Below are positions 31,035 to 38,032 of a stretch of 38,513 nucleotides of DNA, in pieces (the first letter of the stretch is position 1; every line of letters begins with the position of its first letter). The translations under genes were made by a program, and so were the position numbers. The DNA comes from a virus: positions 1-38,513 of IMG/VR virus record IMGVR_UViG_3300027858_000003; one strand, written 5' to 3'. The notes beneath the pieces are model-generated. The model made no database searches, was not told where the DNA came from, and saw only the letters and a program-made list of their open reading frames with translations.

Positions 31035-31880
31035 ATGGTATTAAAAGTCGGAAATGATATGGGCCATGGTATAAACACATTCCCGCCTTCAAAGGGTGTC
31101 TTTAAAAACGGAATAGGTTACGCTGAACACACGTTCAATGCAAAGGTAGGCATTAAGATTCGTGAACACTTACAACGTCATGGCGTTCATTCTATGGAAG
31201 CACAAGCACCGAACAAGCCTGATGTGTCATTGAACAAACGGACAGCTTACTACAATGCACATCGTGTAAATCTTGTATGGTCCACACATGCCAATTATAA
31301 TAGCAAGCCTGATGTGAAAGGAATGGGAATTTTCTACTGGAAAGGTAATGCACAAGGTAAAGAAATCGCTGAATACTACATCAAGTTATGTAGAGAGGCT
31401 GGTCTTCCAATTTGGGGAAATGGTGTATTTGAATCAACAAATGTACCAAAGGATCATTGGACGAATTTCGCTATTACTCGTGATACCACTTCCACAGCGT
31501 TATTAGCTGAAAATGGATTCTTTAGTAATGATGAAGATTTCAATCGCATATTTAACACACCTTCTTACATTGATTTAGTTGGTGAAATTAGTGCTAAATC
31601 TATTCTGTACGGATTGAATGTCAAATGGATCCCTGTTGTGGTCGTGCAGCCTATTGCAAAGCCTGATGTGAAACCTGTAAGCAATATAAAAGAAGAGGTG
31701 AAAGTAGTGGAAGAACTCAAACTAACACCAGCCGAACAAAAAGTAGTCAATGAAGCTGTACGATTAAGATTAATTGATGGCAAAGAGCCTTTTGGCGAAG
31801 TGAGTCGTATATATTTATATGCGGTGTTGATTGGATTAGCTAAGCGCTTGGAAAAATTAGAGAATGAAAGAAAAGTGTGA
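31035..31880 (+). CDS. Endolysin, N-acetylmuramoyl-L-alanine amidase (amidase_3), 281 aa
   Basis: Zinc amidase fold with ligands His11 (GHG), Glu31 (YAEHTF) and His85 (STHANYN), and catalytic Glu159 (LLAENGF). It cuts the amide bond between MurNAc and L-Ala in peptidoglycan. A linker rich in Val/Lys/Pro (about 200-225) leads to a C-terminal wall-binding domain of about 55 residues (LTPAEQKVVNEAVRLRLIDG). Strong terminator follows. Confidence 0.93.
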   Translation: MVLKVGNDMGHGINTFPPSKGVFKNGIGYAEHTFNAKVGIKIREHLQRHGVHSMEAQAPNKPDVSLNKRTAYYNAHRVNLVWSTHANYNSKPDVKGMGIFYWKGNAQGKEIAEYYIKLCREAGLPIWGNGVFESTNVPKDHWTNFAITRDTTSTALLAENGFFSNDEDFNRIFNTPSYIDLVGEISAKSILYGLNVKWIPVVVVQPIAKPDVKPVSNIKEEVKVVEELKLTPAEQKVVNEAVRLRLIDGKEPFGEVSRIYLYAVLIGLAKRLEKLENERKV

Positions 31881-31911
31881 TATAATTAAATTATTGTAAA
31901 AAACCTATGAG

Positions 31912-31940
31912 AAAACCGTCCTTAATTGGGCGGTTTTTTT
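31912..31940 (+). terminator. Terminator of the late operon
   Basis: AAAACCGTCC (31912-31921) pairs with GGGCGGTTTT (31928-31937), one G-U, loop TTAATT, followed by a T-run. This closes the morphogenesis and lysis transcript. Confidence 0.9.
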
Positions 31941-32227
31941 ATTTTCCTTTTTTTGTTTACAGCTTGTACACATTTTCGGATTTGGGTATCAAGACAAGCA
32001 TCCTACTCATATGCTAATTAAAATACCATCTCACCTCACAAGTGGGAATACAAAACAACTAGTTATATCAAGGTTTCCACCTCATTTATTAATGCTCACC
32101 TGAAAGGAGTATATATAAGAGATATATAACCCGTGACGATTTCAATCATGTTTGGTGGAGTCTTAAAAATCAGAATTTCAAATAACAAATTTTCTGTAAA
32201 AATAAATAAAAATGAAAGGATGAAACC
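31941..32227. other. 287-base gap before the FtsK cassette
   Basis: No open frame with a ribosome site is present. It contains the palindrome AACTAGTT near 32057, a GTGGGAA/TTTCCAC pair (32042 and 32074), and a doubled ATATATAA word at 32110-32128. It may hold the promoter of the FtsK-like operon or an oriT/clt-type transfer site, but no clear sigma-A promoter was found. Confidence 0.35.
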
Positions 32228-32518
32228 ATGAAAGAGATCCGATGGGAAATGCCAACTTTTAAAAAAGAAATCATCAAGGAGGTAATACCCAATTCCACCA
32301 TTGAAATGAAATTAAATAATCAGATGGTATTATGCGAAGACTCGAAACAATTTATTGATTATCTTTCGGAATCAATCGTTATAAAAAACAGTAAAGCAAT
32401 AATGAAAAGAAATATGTATTTGCAAACGTTATCTGTTGTTTATAAATTAGGGGCGATTTATATTGTCGTGAAATTTTTCCCAGAAATACTTTCTTTATTT
32501 ATCAACTTGAGAGGATGA
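32228..32518 (+). CDS. Membrane protein of the FtsK cassette, 96 aa
   Basis: MKEIRWEMPTFKKEIIKEVI... soluble N-terminal part and one C-terminal hydrophobic segment (about 67-92). AAAGGATG upstream. It is 4 bases from the FtsK-like gene and probably serves with it at the membrane. No family recognised. Confidence 0.6.
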   Translation: MKEIRWEMPTFKKEIIKEVIPNSTIEMKLNNQMVLCEDSKQFIDYLSESIVIKNSKAIMKRNMYLQTLSVVYKLGAIYIVVKFFPEILSLFINLRG

Positions 32519-32522
32519 AAAT

Positions 32523-33824
32523 ATGATTTTCGAAATTTTAACAACTGGAGTTATGGGTGGAATTGCTTTCAAAGCGTTTGTAAAAAAGAATGGACTATCC
32601 AACAATGATTCGGGAAAGATTCAACGGATATTTTCATTAAGTGGACTAAATGTGAAAGACGGAAAAGATACGCTTACGACTCAGTTAATAAAAAAGAAAG
32701 AATTCTCATGGGGATGGGAATACAAGTATAAGATCCCACTAGGTCGAAGTTTTAAGGATTATCTTAATAAACAAGAAACTCTTGAAGATGGTTTGAACAA
32801 CCGAAGAAAGAAAATAACCATTGATGATTTAAAAGGTCTGCAACTTGATGAAAACATTATTGATAACGTAAAAACCATGTGGAACAACAAGTTGACAGAA
32901 AGCAAAGAGTTAGAAATGTCATTCGATGGGTTATTAATATTACGAGTCTACAATGAACCACTACCCAAGCAAGTTGATTTTAAAGTATCTGAAGGTTGGA
33001 AATTTCATGTCGGCCAAGTACGCGAAAATAATGAAATCGTTACACATGATTTTGAGAAAATCCCACATTTAGTTATTGGTGGCACATCCAGATATGGAAA
33101 AAGTAATTTGATTAATTCAATTATAACTAGTTTGCTATTGCAAAAATCGAATGACGTAAAATTTCACCTGGTCGATTTAAAAGGCGGTATCGAGTTAGGC
33201 GACTATGAGAACCTTAAACAGACAGTCTCTATTGCCTACGAACCTGAGCAAGCACTAGAAACATTAAAAAATGCTTGTGATGCTATGAGGGAGATGCAAA
33301 TAACCTTAAAACGCATGGGGAAAAAGAAGGTTCAAGATGCAGGGATTAAAACAAGACATTTCGTGATTGTTGATGAAGTTGGAGAATTGAATCCAAAAGA
33401 AGGCGTGGGGAAAGAAGATAAAGAAATAAAGCTTCAATGTCAGATATACATGAGTCAAATTTCAAGGCTCGGTGCTGGATTAGGTTTTCGTTTAATATTG
33501 GCTACTCAATATCCTGTGGGAGATACCATTCCAAGACAATGTAAAGCAAACGCTGATGGAAAACTTTCATTTCGTGTTCAATCAGAGGTGGCTTCAAGGG
33601 TGGCTCTTGATGATGGTGGTGCTGAAAAACTCCCCGACATTGTAGGGAGAGCCATTTATCAAACAGGCTACGGACGAAGAACTTTGCAAACTCCTTTGAT
33701 TACATCTAACGATATTGATAATGCTATCCGTCCACACATCGTGAAGAAGGAGGTAAAGCCAATTGAAAAAGAAATCATTAACTCCACGAGACGAAATGAT
33801 ATTGCTAGTTTTGAAGAAGTTTGA
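32523..33824 (+). CDS. FtsK/SpoIIIE-type DNA translocase, 433 aa
   Basis: One ATPase domain with Walker A GGTSRYGKS (186-194), the FtsK signature LVDLKGGIEL (216-225), Walker B FVIVDEVGEL (280-289) and the ILATQYPVGD motif. An N-terminal hydrophobic stretch may bind membrane (about 5-20). Small FtsK-like proteins of this kind occur in the Wbeta/Gamma phage group after the endolysin and, as Tra/ConQ-type pumps, in conjugative elements. It may move the plasmid form between or within cells; role unproven. Its 3' end overlaps the next gene by 62 bases. Confidence 0.87.
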   Translation: MIFEILTTGVMGGIAFKAFVKKNGLSNNDSGKIQRIFSLSGLNVKDGKDTLTTQLIKKKEFSWGWEYKYKIPLGRSFKDYLNKQETLEDGLNNRRKKITIDDLKGLQLDENIIDNVKTMWNNKLTESKELEMSFDGLLILRVYNEPLPKQVDFKVSEGWKFHVGQVRENNEIVTHDFEKIPHLVIGGTSRYGKSNLINSIITSLLLQKSNDVKFHLVDLKGGIELGDYENLKQTVSIAYEPEQALETLKNACDAMREMQITLKRMGKKKVQDAGIKTRHFVIVDEVGELNPKEGVGKEDKEIKLQCQIYMSQISRLGAGLGFRLILATQYPVGDTIPRQCKANADGKLSFRVQSEVASRVALDDGGAEKLPDIVGRAIYQTGYGRRTLQTPLITSNDIDNAIRPHIVKKEVKPIEKEIINSTRRNDIASFEEV

Positions 33825-34365
33825 TTTTATGACACGCGATCAAATTAGGCAATATTGCAGATTGGGTGCAGTCAGAAATACAAATCGTGTACTCCTTGGC
33901 CTTTCTGACTACCTCCAAAGCATAAGAGAAGGTCATCAAACCATTTATTATTTAAGTCGTGAAGGTAAAGCTTATGTGGAATGTGAGAAGATACGGAAAA
34001 AGGGCGGTCACGTCACTCACACGATTATGCGTAATGATTTTTGGATTTACAGTGGGTATCCGTATGAATGGAAGAATGAAATCAAAGTAAGTGATGGCAA
34101 GACCACGATAATTGTGGATGCCATGTATAAAAAGAACGATCAACATTATTTCTTAGAAGTCGATAACATACAACCCATGAGGGAAAACAAGGTTAAAATC
34201 GCTAAATATGTAGAGTTGTATAATAACGGCGCAATCGCAAACAGTTTAGGTCATTTCCCTTCTGTCATATTTTTAACCACAACAGAATTAAGACGTAAGC
34301 AATTACAAGAAGCATTAAAAACGTTACCTGGCGCAAAGGTTTACACGATTACCGACATTAAATAA
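33763..34365 (+). CDS. Replication-relaxation family protein, 200 aa
   Basis: TTG start 9 bases after AAGGAGG (33747-33753). A winged helix N-terminus (SLTPRDEMILLVLKKFDFMT; RDQIRQYCRLG) is followed by an alpha/beta part with EWKNEIKVSDGKTTIIVDAM and YFLEVDN, a nuclease-like strand order. This layout is that of the replication-relaxation family (PF13814) that accompanies FtsK-like genes on plasmids and in Bacillus phages. It could bind the transfer or replication origin. Translated from within the end of the FtsK-like gene. Confidence 0.8.
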   Translation: MKKKSLTPRDEMILLVLKKFDFMTRDQIRQYCRLGAVRNTNRVLLGLSDYLQSIREGHQTIYYLSREGKAYVECEKIRKKGGHVTHTIMRNDFWIYSGYPYEWKNEIKVSDGKTTIIVDAMYKKNDQHYFLEVDNIQPMRENKVKIAKYVELYNNGAIANSLGHFPSVIFLTTTELRRKQLQEALKTLPGAKVYTITDIK

Positions 34366-34379
34366 GAGGAGGATTCACA

Positions 34380-34907
34380 TTGTTTGGAAGAAAAAATAAA
34401 ATCGAGGTTATCGAAACTGATTCTGCGGGAGAAAAAATCTATGCGACTAAACGGACGGTGATTGCTGCTACATTAATTCCTTTGGCCGTTGCTGCAACCC
34501 CAATGATTATCAATCACTTTTCAAAAGAAACCTACACAGCTACAACCATTCCAGTATCATCCCCTTCTATAGTTGCCACAATTCCACCACCTGTACAAAT
34601 ACCTTCAATGCCAGTTTCACAAACCATCGAACAAATGTCTCCAGTAATCGCACAAAATACAGGAGTAGTTGCTGATACCTCATTGACAATGCTTGCTAAC
34701 GTTTTAGATCCGTTAGTCAATTTAATGGTTGCCATTAGTTTTCCGATAGCAAGCGTAATCATGATTGGTGGTTGTTTCTTCTTCATGCTAGGCAATTCGG
34801 AAAAGGCGTGGTCCACAATATTTAACGCAAGTTTAGGCTACATCGTTATACGTCTGAGTCCTATGTTCTTGGACATCTTGAGAAACGTTGGGGATTCGGT
34901 GGCTTAA
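34380..34907 (+). CDS. Pilin-like (TrbC/VirB2-like?) membrane protein, 175 aa
   Basis: TTG start behind AGAGGAGGATT. One hydrophobic helix at about 24-44, a Pro/Ser/Thr-rich stretch (about 55-80), and two helices at about 105-140 with GGCFFFMLGNSEKAW between the second and a last amphipathic helix. The paired C-terminal helices recall VirB2/TrbC pilins or a small channel. It completes the FtsK-relaxation cassette. Weak, topology-based assignment. Confidence 0.6.
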   Translation: MFGRKNKIEVIETDSAGEKIYATKRTVIAATLIPLAVAATPMIINHFSKETYTATTIPVSSPSIVATIPPPVQIPSMPVSQTIEQMSPVIAQNTGVVADTSLTMLANVLDPLVNLMVAISFPIASVIMIGGCFFFMLGNSEKAWSTIFNASLGYIVIRLSPMFLDILRNVGDSVA

Positions 34908-34919
34908 TACAAATATTTA

Positions 34920-34981
34920 TTTATTGTTGTAGTAATAAATGGAGTAATGTGTTAGTATAATAATATTACTACAACAATAAA
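34920..34981. promoter_or_regulatory. 18-bp perfect inverted repeat with a promoter in its loop
   Basis: TTTATTGTTGTAGTAATA (34920-34937) and its exact complement (34964-34981) with a 26-base spacer holding TATAAT (34956-34961). The right arm runs into the AAAGGAGTGA ribosome site. It may be the operator or centromere-like site bound by the RHH protein encoded two genes later (inference). Confidence 0.7.
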
Positions 34982-34992
34982 GGAGTGAAGGT

Positions 34993-35358
34993 ATGGAAAA
35001 GATGGAAAGTAGATTGGGTTTGATTGGTAGAAAATTAAAAATCGACGGAGACATTCATACGATTTACGCCATTTCTCATCCTGGTGTATTTGCTTTTAGT
35101 GGCGAGGAAAAAATTGTTGATGAATATGGCGACGTAGTTTCTCCTGTTTATGTAACTGCTGAACAAGTCGAAGAAAATCTTGTTGATGAAAATTTAATCA
35201 CGAAAGATGAAATTATAGAATCGATGGATAGAATAACTGATGCAATTGAATTAATTAAAAACATCGAAGGTGAAGGTATGACACAAGTTAGGGTTGCTTT
35301 AACCGATGAAAGAATTAAATTAAGAAGAGAATTAATAATGCGTGGTGAATTCGGATGA
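34993..35358 (+). CDS. Hypothetical protein, 121 aa
   Basis: MEKMESRLGLIGRKLKIDGD... beta-rich first 60 residues (IYAISHPGVFAFSGEEKIVD) then a helical part (EIIESMDRITDAIELIKNIE). First gene of a three-gene operon with an RHH protein; ATGA overlap with it. Possibly a plasmid-maintenance component. No NTPase motif is visible. Confidence 0.6.
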   Translation: MEKMESRLGLIGRKLKIDGDIHTIYAISHPGVFAFSGEEKIVDEYGDVVSPVYVTAEQVEENLVDENLITKDEIIESMDRITDAIELIKNIEGEGMTQVRVALTDERIKLRRELIMRGEFG

Positions 35359-35522
35359 ATACAACAAAAACATCAATCAGTGTTTCCATTGATTTAGAGG
35401 ATGATTATGAACGTGAACTATTTGAATATCTAATGAGCAAAGGTGCAAGAAAAAAGAGTGGGTACATTAAACGGTTGATTCATGCGGACATGTTGGCGAA
35501 TAAGAAAAGGGAGGAATCATGA
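35355..35522 (+). CDS. Ribbon-helix-helix protein, 55 aa
   Basis: MNTTKTSISVSIDLEDDYER...: strand TSISVSI, then helix ERELFEYLMSKG, then KKSGYIKRLIHADML, the RHH pattern of plasmid partition and copy-control proteins (ParG/Omega/CopG-like). Likely binds the 18-bp inverted repeat upstream of its operon. The stop overlaps the next start. Confidence 0.68.
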   Translation: MNTTKTSISVSIDLEDDYERELFEYLMSKGARKKSGYIKRLIHADMLANKKREES

Positions 35523-35710
35523 TGGATATAGAGTTAAATAAAATAGTTAACCTTATGACTACCGTTCAAATGGCGGCTCTTGAAGGAGATGCAAACGTCA
35601 CTGATTCTGATAAGTACATTTCAACTGTTAATGAACGTATTGGGGAAATTGAAAAGAATATCGCTTTATTGAAACGAGAATTGACTAACCAAGGGTTGAA
35701 TGATTGGTAA
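35519..35710 (+). CDS. Small coiled-coil protein, 63 aa
   Basis: MMDIELNKIVNLMTTVQMAA... with a C-terminal coiled coil (VNERIGEIEKNIALLKRELT). The GGGAGG site fits the second ATG (35522) slightly better than the first. Last gene of the RHH operon, closed by a terminator. Confidence 0.55.
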   Translation: MMDIELNKIVNLMTTVQMAALEGDANVTDSDKYISTVNERIGEIEKNIALLKRELTNQGLNDW

Positions 35711-35718
35711 ATACAAAA

Positions 35719-35748
35719 CAAAACCTTCCTGTTGGGAGGTTTTTTATT
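35719..35748 (+). terminator. Terminator of the RHH operon
   Basis: AAAACCTTCC (35719-35728) pairs with GGGAGGTTTT (35733-35742), one G-U, loop TGTT, then TTATTTTG. Confidence 0.85.
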
Positions 35749-35770
35749 TTGTCTAAAAAGGTTATAATAA

Positions 35771-35796
35771 TTCACATTGTTTCACTTATACTTCAC
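35771..35796. repeat. Three phased TTCAC repeats upstream of an RHH gene
   Basis: TTCAC at 35771, 35781 and 35792, spaced 10 and 11 bases (one helical turn), between a TATAAT at 35763-35768 and the AGGAGG (35798-35802) of the next gene. Phased short repeats are typical binding sites for RHH proteins; the downstream gene encodes one. Confidence 0.55.
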
Positions 35797-35811
35797 AGGA
35801 GGTTTTAGCAA

Positions 35812-36261
35812 ATGGATATAGATTTATTCGTAAAACATTTAAATGATTCAAAACAAAGCGTAATTAAAGGTCTAAAGCAGTTTAACTCTAATATGAGTGA
35901 TGCAAGTATGAAGCGATTAATTAAGAATAGTGGGTACTTTTATAACTCAAATGAGAGAACATGGGATAAGACAGTTCACACGAATTTACCCATTTTTGAG
36001 CAAAAAAGTGAAACGATTTCTCACGAGTTCACATTGCAGGAAATTGAAGCGTTAAAAAGTTTAATAAGACATAGCGATCCAATCGCAACAGGTTTGATTG
36101 GCCGTATTGAAATGTTACCAAAAGATGATAAAGTTCGGAAAACGATTGTAATTTCACAAAGTGTTGGCGATAAATTAGATGAGTTTTGCAAGGTTAAACG
36201 AGTTCAGAAATCGAGTGTGCTGGAGTTGGCTATTGAGGATATTATTAAGAGGTATGAGTAG
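35812..36261 (+). CDS. RHH-domain plasmid-type regulator, 149 aa
   Basis: MDIDLFVKHLNDSKQSVIKG... The C-terminal 45 residues (KTIVISQSVGDKLDEFCKVK, then SSVLELAIEDIIKRYE) form a ribbon-helix-helix; the N-terminal 90 residues include a helical segment resembling a plasmid regulator. It sits directly before the rep control region and may act in partition or copy control. Own promoter likely, with phased repeats. AGGAGG upstream. Confidence 0.65.
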   Translation: MDIDLFVKHLNDSKQSVIKGLKQFNSNMSDASMKRLIKNSGYFYNSNERTWDKTVHTNLPIFEQKSETISHEFTLQEIEALKSLIRHSDPIATGLIGRIEMLPKDDKVRKTIVISQSVGDKLDEFCKVKRVQKSSVLELAIEDIIKRYE

Positions 36262-36276
36262 TTTTGTCGATTTATG

Positions 36277-36305
36277 TTGTCATATTATAGATTAATAGAT
36301 AGAAT
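36277..36305 (+). promoter_or_regulatory. Promoter of the rep leader
   Basis: TTGTCA (36277-36282), 17 bases, TAGAAT (36300-36305). The spacer contains ATTAATAGA, a half-site of the operator seen at 2264 and 8303. Transcription would start near 36312, giving a leader of about 210 bases before the rep start. Confidence 0.6.
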
Positions 36306-36330
36306 AAGAGTAATTAAACAAATCGGAACA

Positions 36331-36399
36331 AATAAAAAAGCCATCCTTTGGCGAGGATGACCTTGATTAACAGTGTGCGACCACTGGTTAATTGATATA
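36331..36399 (-). ncRNA. Antisense (counter-transcribed) copy-control RNA of rep
   Basis: On the minus strand, TTGAAA (36432-36427) and TATAAT (36410-36405), 16 bases apart, form a strong promoter. The transcript would start near 36398, form a hairpin (stem CACTG/CAGTG plus ATTAA/TTAAT, one bulge, 36366-36392), and end at a terminator (CATCCT 36359-36354 against AGGATG 36347-36342, T-run 36339-36331). About 65-70 bases, fully antisense to the rep leader. No open frame. Position, size and promoter strength fit plasmid ctRNAs. Confidence 0.75.
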
Positions 36400-36475
36400 C
36401 CCTTATTATACATGCTTGTTTTTGTATTTCAACTAGCAAATAATGTTTTTAGGCGTTTATCTTTTTAACTTAGTG
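36366..36475 (+). promoter_or_regulatory. Anti-attenuator pairing in the rep leader
   Basis: Bases 36382-36391 (CACTGGTTAA) can pair with 36465-36475 (TTAACTTAGTG): five pairs, a G-U, four pairs, with one bulge. This uses the inner 5' arm of the attenuator and would prevent it forming. The same 36382-36391 segment is inside the antisense RNA target, so antisense binding would free the attenuator. The switch is inferred from base pairing. Confidence 0.6.
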
Positions 36476-36505
36476 AAGTTAATTAGGTAAACGCTTTTTG
36501 TTTTG
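36451..36505 (+). terminator. Transcription attenuator in the rep leader
   Basis: GCGTTTA (36453-36459) pairs with TAAACGC (36488-36494), enclosing a second perfect stem TTAACTT/AAGTTAA (36465-36471, 36476-36482; loop AGTG); the tail is TTTTTGTTTTG to 36505. It ends 4 bases before the AAAAGGAG of rep. A terminator directly in front of a gene points to attenuation. Confidence 0.85.
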
Positions 36506-36524
36506 TCCAAAAGGAGAACTACTC

Positions 36525-37325
36525 ATGTTATCAGGACGAATCGAAAACTACGCAGCATATAGCCAATTTAAAACGCTCAAGGAGTTTAATAATACAATTG
36601 AGATGTTTCTACTGGACCACAAGAAAGACTTCTCTAAAGGTGAGCTGGTGGCATTTAAACGACTTACTAAATATTGTGTTAAATATTATGGAGTTGCTAA
36701 TGCGAAGATCGGCACAATGTTAAAAATGATTAATTCTAAACTGAATGGATTCGGCGTGAGTCGCTCCACATTCATGCGTATGCTTTCTAAAGCAAAAGAT
36801 TTAGGAATATTGAGCATAAAGAACACCATCAAGACTAAGGGCGGCAAGGGTCATAATGTATATATTTTTAATCCAATTGATACATTGAATGTGGAAAAAT
36901 TGACACATTGCCAAAACGTTGAAACGCCAACGGAGAGTAAGGAAGAAAAGCCACAAATTAAAGCAGAAGCTATTAATCTTTTAGAAACTAATAACATTAA
37001 AACATTAAGTAAACGTATAGAAACGCCTTTACATAAAAAATTAGATTACACATTTGTTAATGATCGAGTGCCTAAAGAATTTTCTAAATTGGTGAGTTAT
37101 TTCTTTAATGATTCAAAGCTTATCGAAGAATACTGGAAAATGGTAAACATCGACACGTTCCGAATTAGGAATGTGTTATTAGACGATGACACTATTTTGT
37201 CTACAGCTATTCATTCATTCAAACAAATGATTGGAAAACTCAAAGGAGGTAAAGTTAATAATCCAATCGCATACTTTAAAGGTGTTCTCCACAAACAAAT
37301 TACTGCCGCATATATGATGAACTGA
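36525..37325 (+). CDS. Plasmid-type replication initiator-like protein, 266 aa
   Basis: MLSGRIENYAAYSQFKTLKE... The first 130 residues resemble a DnaD/RepA-like winged helix: FSKGELVAFKRLTKYCVKYY, then GFGVSRSTFMRMLSKAKDLG and a beta wing KGGKGHNVYIFNP. A linker and a helical C-terminal domain ending AYFKGVLHKQITAAYMMN follow, the way many Firmicutes plasmid Rep and phage helix-turn-helix proteins end. Start 36525 lies 8 bases after AAAAGGAG. Assignment as Rep rests on fold pattern plus the antisense/attenuator leader, not on a recognised family name. Confidence 0.7.
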   Translation: MLSGRIENYAAYSQFKTLKEFNNTIEMFLLDHKKDFSKGELVAFKRLTKYCVKYYGVANAKIGTMLKMINSKLNGFGVSRSTFMRMLSKAKDLGILSIKNTIKTKGGKGHNVYIFNPIDTLNVEKLTHCQNVETPTESKEEKPQIKAEAINLLETNNIKTLSKRIETPLHKKLDYTFVNDRVPKEFSKLVSYFFNDSKLIEEYWKMVNIDTFRIRNVLLDDDTILSTAIHSFKQMIGKLKGGKVNNPIAYFKGVLHKQITAAYMMN

Positions 37326-37546
37326 ATAGCAAAAACATATGAAAAATAATTAGCTGGTACCAACACTGTCAAACATTACCAAGAAAAACACTACGAAATA
37401 CCCTAGATAATACATATATACTAATCCATTTGTCGGACGATGTCGAAACGTAAATTAACTTAGGATATTATGGACTATATCTAAAAAATACAAACGTATG
37501 TACGATATACCTAGGAAACAATTCAGAATACAAGGAGGATAACCAC
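37326..37546. other. 221-base gap after rep, no gene seen
   Basis: AT-rich, contains two TGTCG words near 37434-37446, two near CCTAG words (37393 and 37510), and CGTATGTACG at 37494-37503. No palindromic operator or promoter stood out. It could carry the plasmid replication origin, since Rep origins often lie next to rep, but no iterons are evident. Confidence 0.3.
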
Positions 37547-37711
37547 GTGGGCGAGTTAGAAACGTTTGAATTACTTTTATCCTTTGTGCAAGCAAAAAAA
37601 AACAGCAGTTACGTTCAACTGCCGAGATCAATCCAGTTACTCCTTATTAGTAAATTCAAGAGCGAACCTCAAATTTTTCAAGAAAACTTCCCTTTTTTCA
37701 AGGTCGAGTGA
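37547..37711 (+). CDS. Doubtful small frame convergent with the repressor
   Basis: GTG 37547 has an excellent AAGGAGG at 7 bases and gives VGELETFELLLSFVQAKKNS..., 54 aa, but from about residue 16 it runs through the repressor terminator and then antisense to the repressor 3' end. The ribosome site suggests the start of a gene whose remainder has been lost. Low confidence as a functional gene. Confidence 0.3.
   Translation: MGELETFELLLSFVQAKKNSSYVQLPRSIQLLLISKFKSEPQIFQENFPFFKVE
37594..37622 (-). terminator. Terminator of the CI-like gene (minus strand)
   Basis: On the minus strand GCAGTT (37622-37617) pairs with AACTGC (37610-37605), loop GAACGT, followed by TG and a run of nine T (37602-37594). 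It lies 15 bases beyond the repressor stop. Confidence 0.85.
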
Positions 37712-38032
37712 AGTCGTTTCGGCAATAAGTAACTCCAAGAAAGCTAATTCAGAACTACTTAATTTCGCTTTAGCTTCACGAATATGTTCATCAATAGAAT
37801 CTTGGTCGACTGAATCCTGAGGCGGTAGTAGGTCGACCAATTTTACTTCCAGCACATCTGCAATTGCTTGAAGCTTGGAAATCGGGGCTTCCACCCTCCC
37901 CTTTTCATATGTTGATATTGCAGCCTTCTTCATACCTACACGATCAGCCAGGTCTTGTTGCGTCCACTTCTTCTTATTCCGATATTCCTTAATTTTATTC
38001 CCTATAAATTCGTTCTTGTTGGTGATTGTCAT
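37637..38032 (-). CDS. CI-like XRE repressor, 131 aa
   Basis: The only clear minus-strand gene. MTITNKNEFIGNKIKEYRNK... contains an XRE helix-turn-helix (WTQQDLADRVGMKKAAISTY, about residues 23-42). The C-terminal 60 residues are helical (KLSSSELAFLELLIAETTSL) and lack the LexA/S24 protease domain, so induction must differ from RecA-triggered self-cleavage. Ribosome site AGGGGAGGA on the minus strand. Divergent from a Cro-like gene with operators between: the lysogeny switch. Likely the maintenance repressor. Confidence 0.85.
   Translation of the reverse strand: MTITNKNEFIGNKIKEYRNKKKWTQQDLADRVGMKKAAISTYEKGRVEAPISKLQAIADVLEVKLVDLLPPQDSVDQDSIDEHIREAKAKLSSSELAFLELLIAETTSLDLEKREVFLKNLRFALEFTNKE

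Noticed and set aside
37566-37820. Plus-strand open frame of 84 codons over the repressor end
   Set aside because: Antisense to the CI-like gene with no ribosome site of its own.
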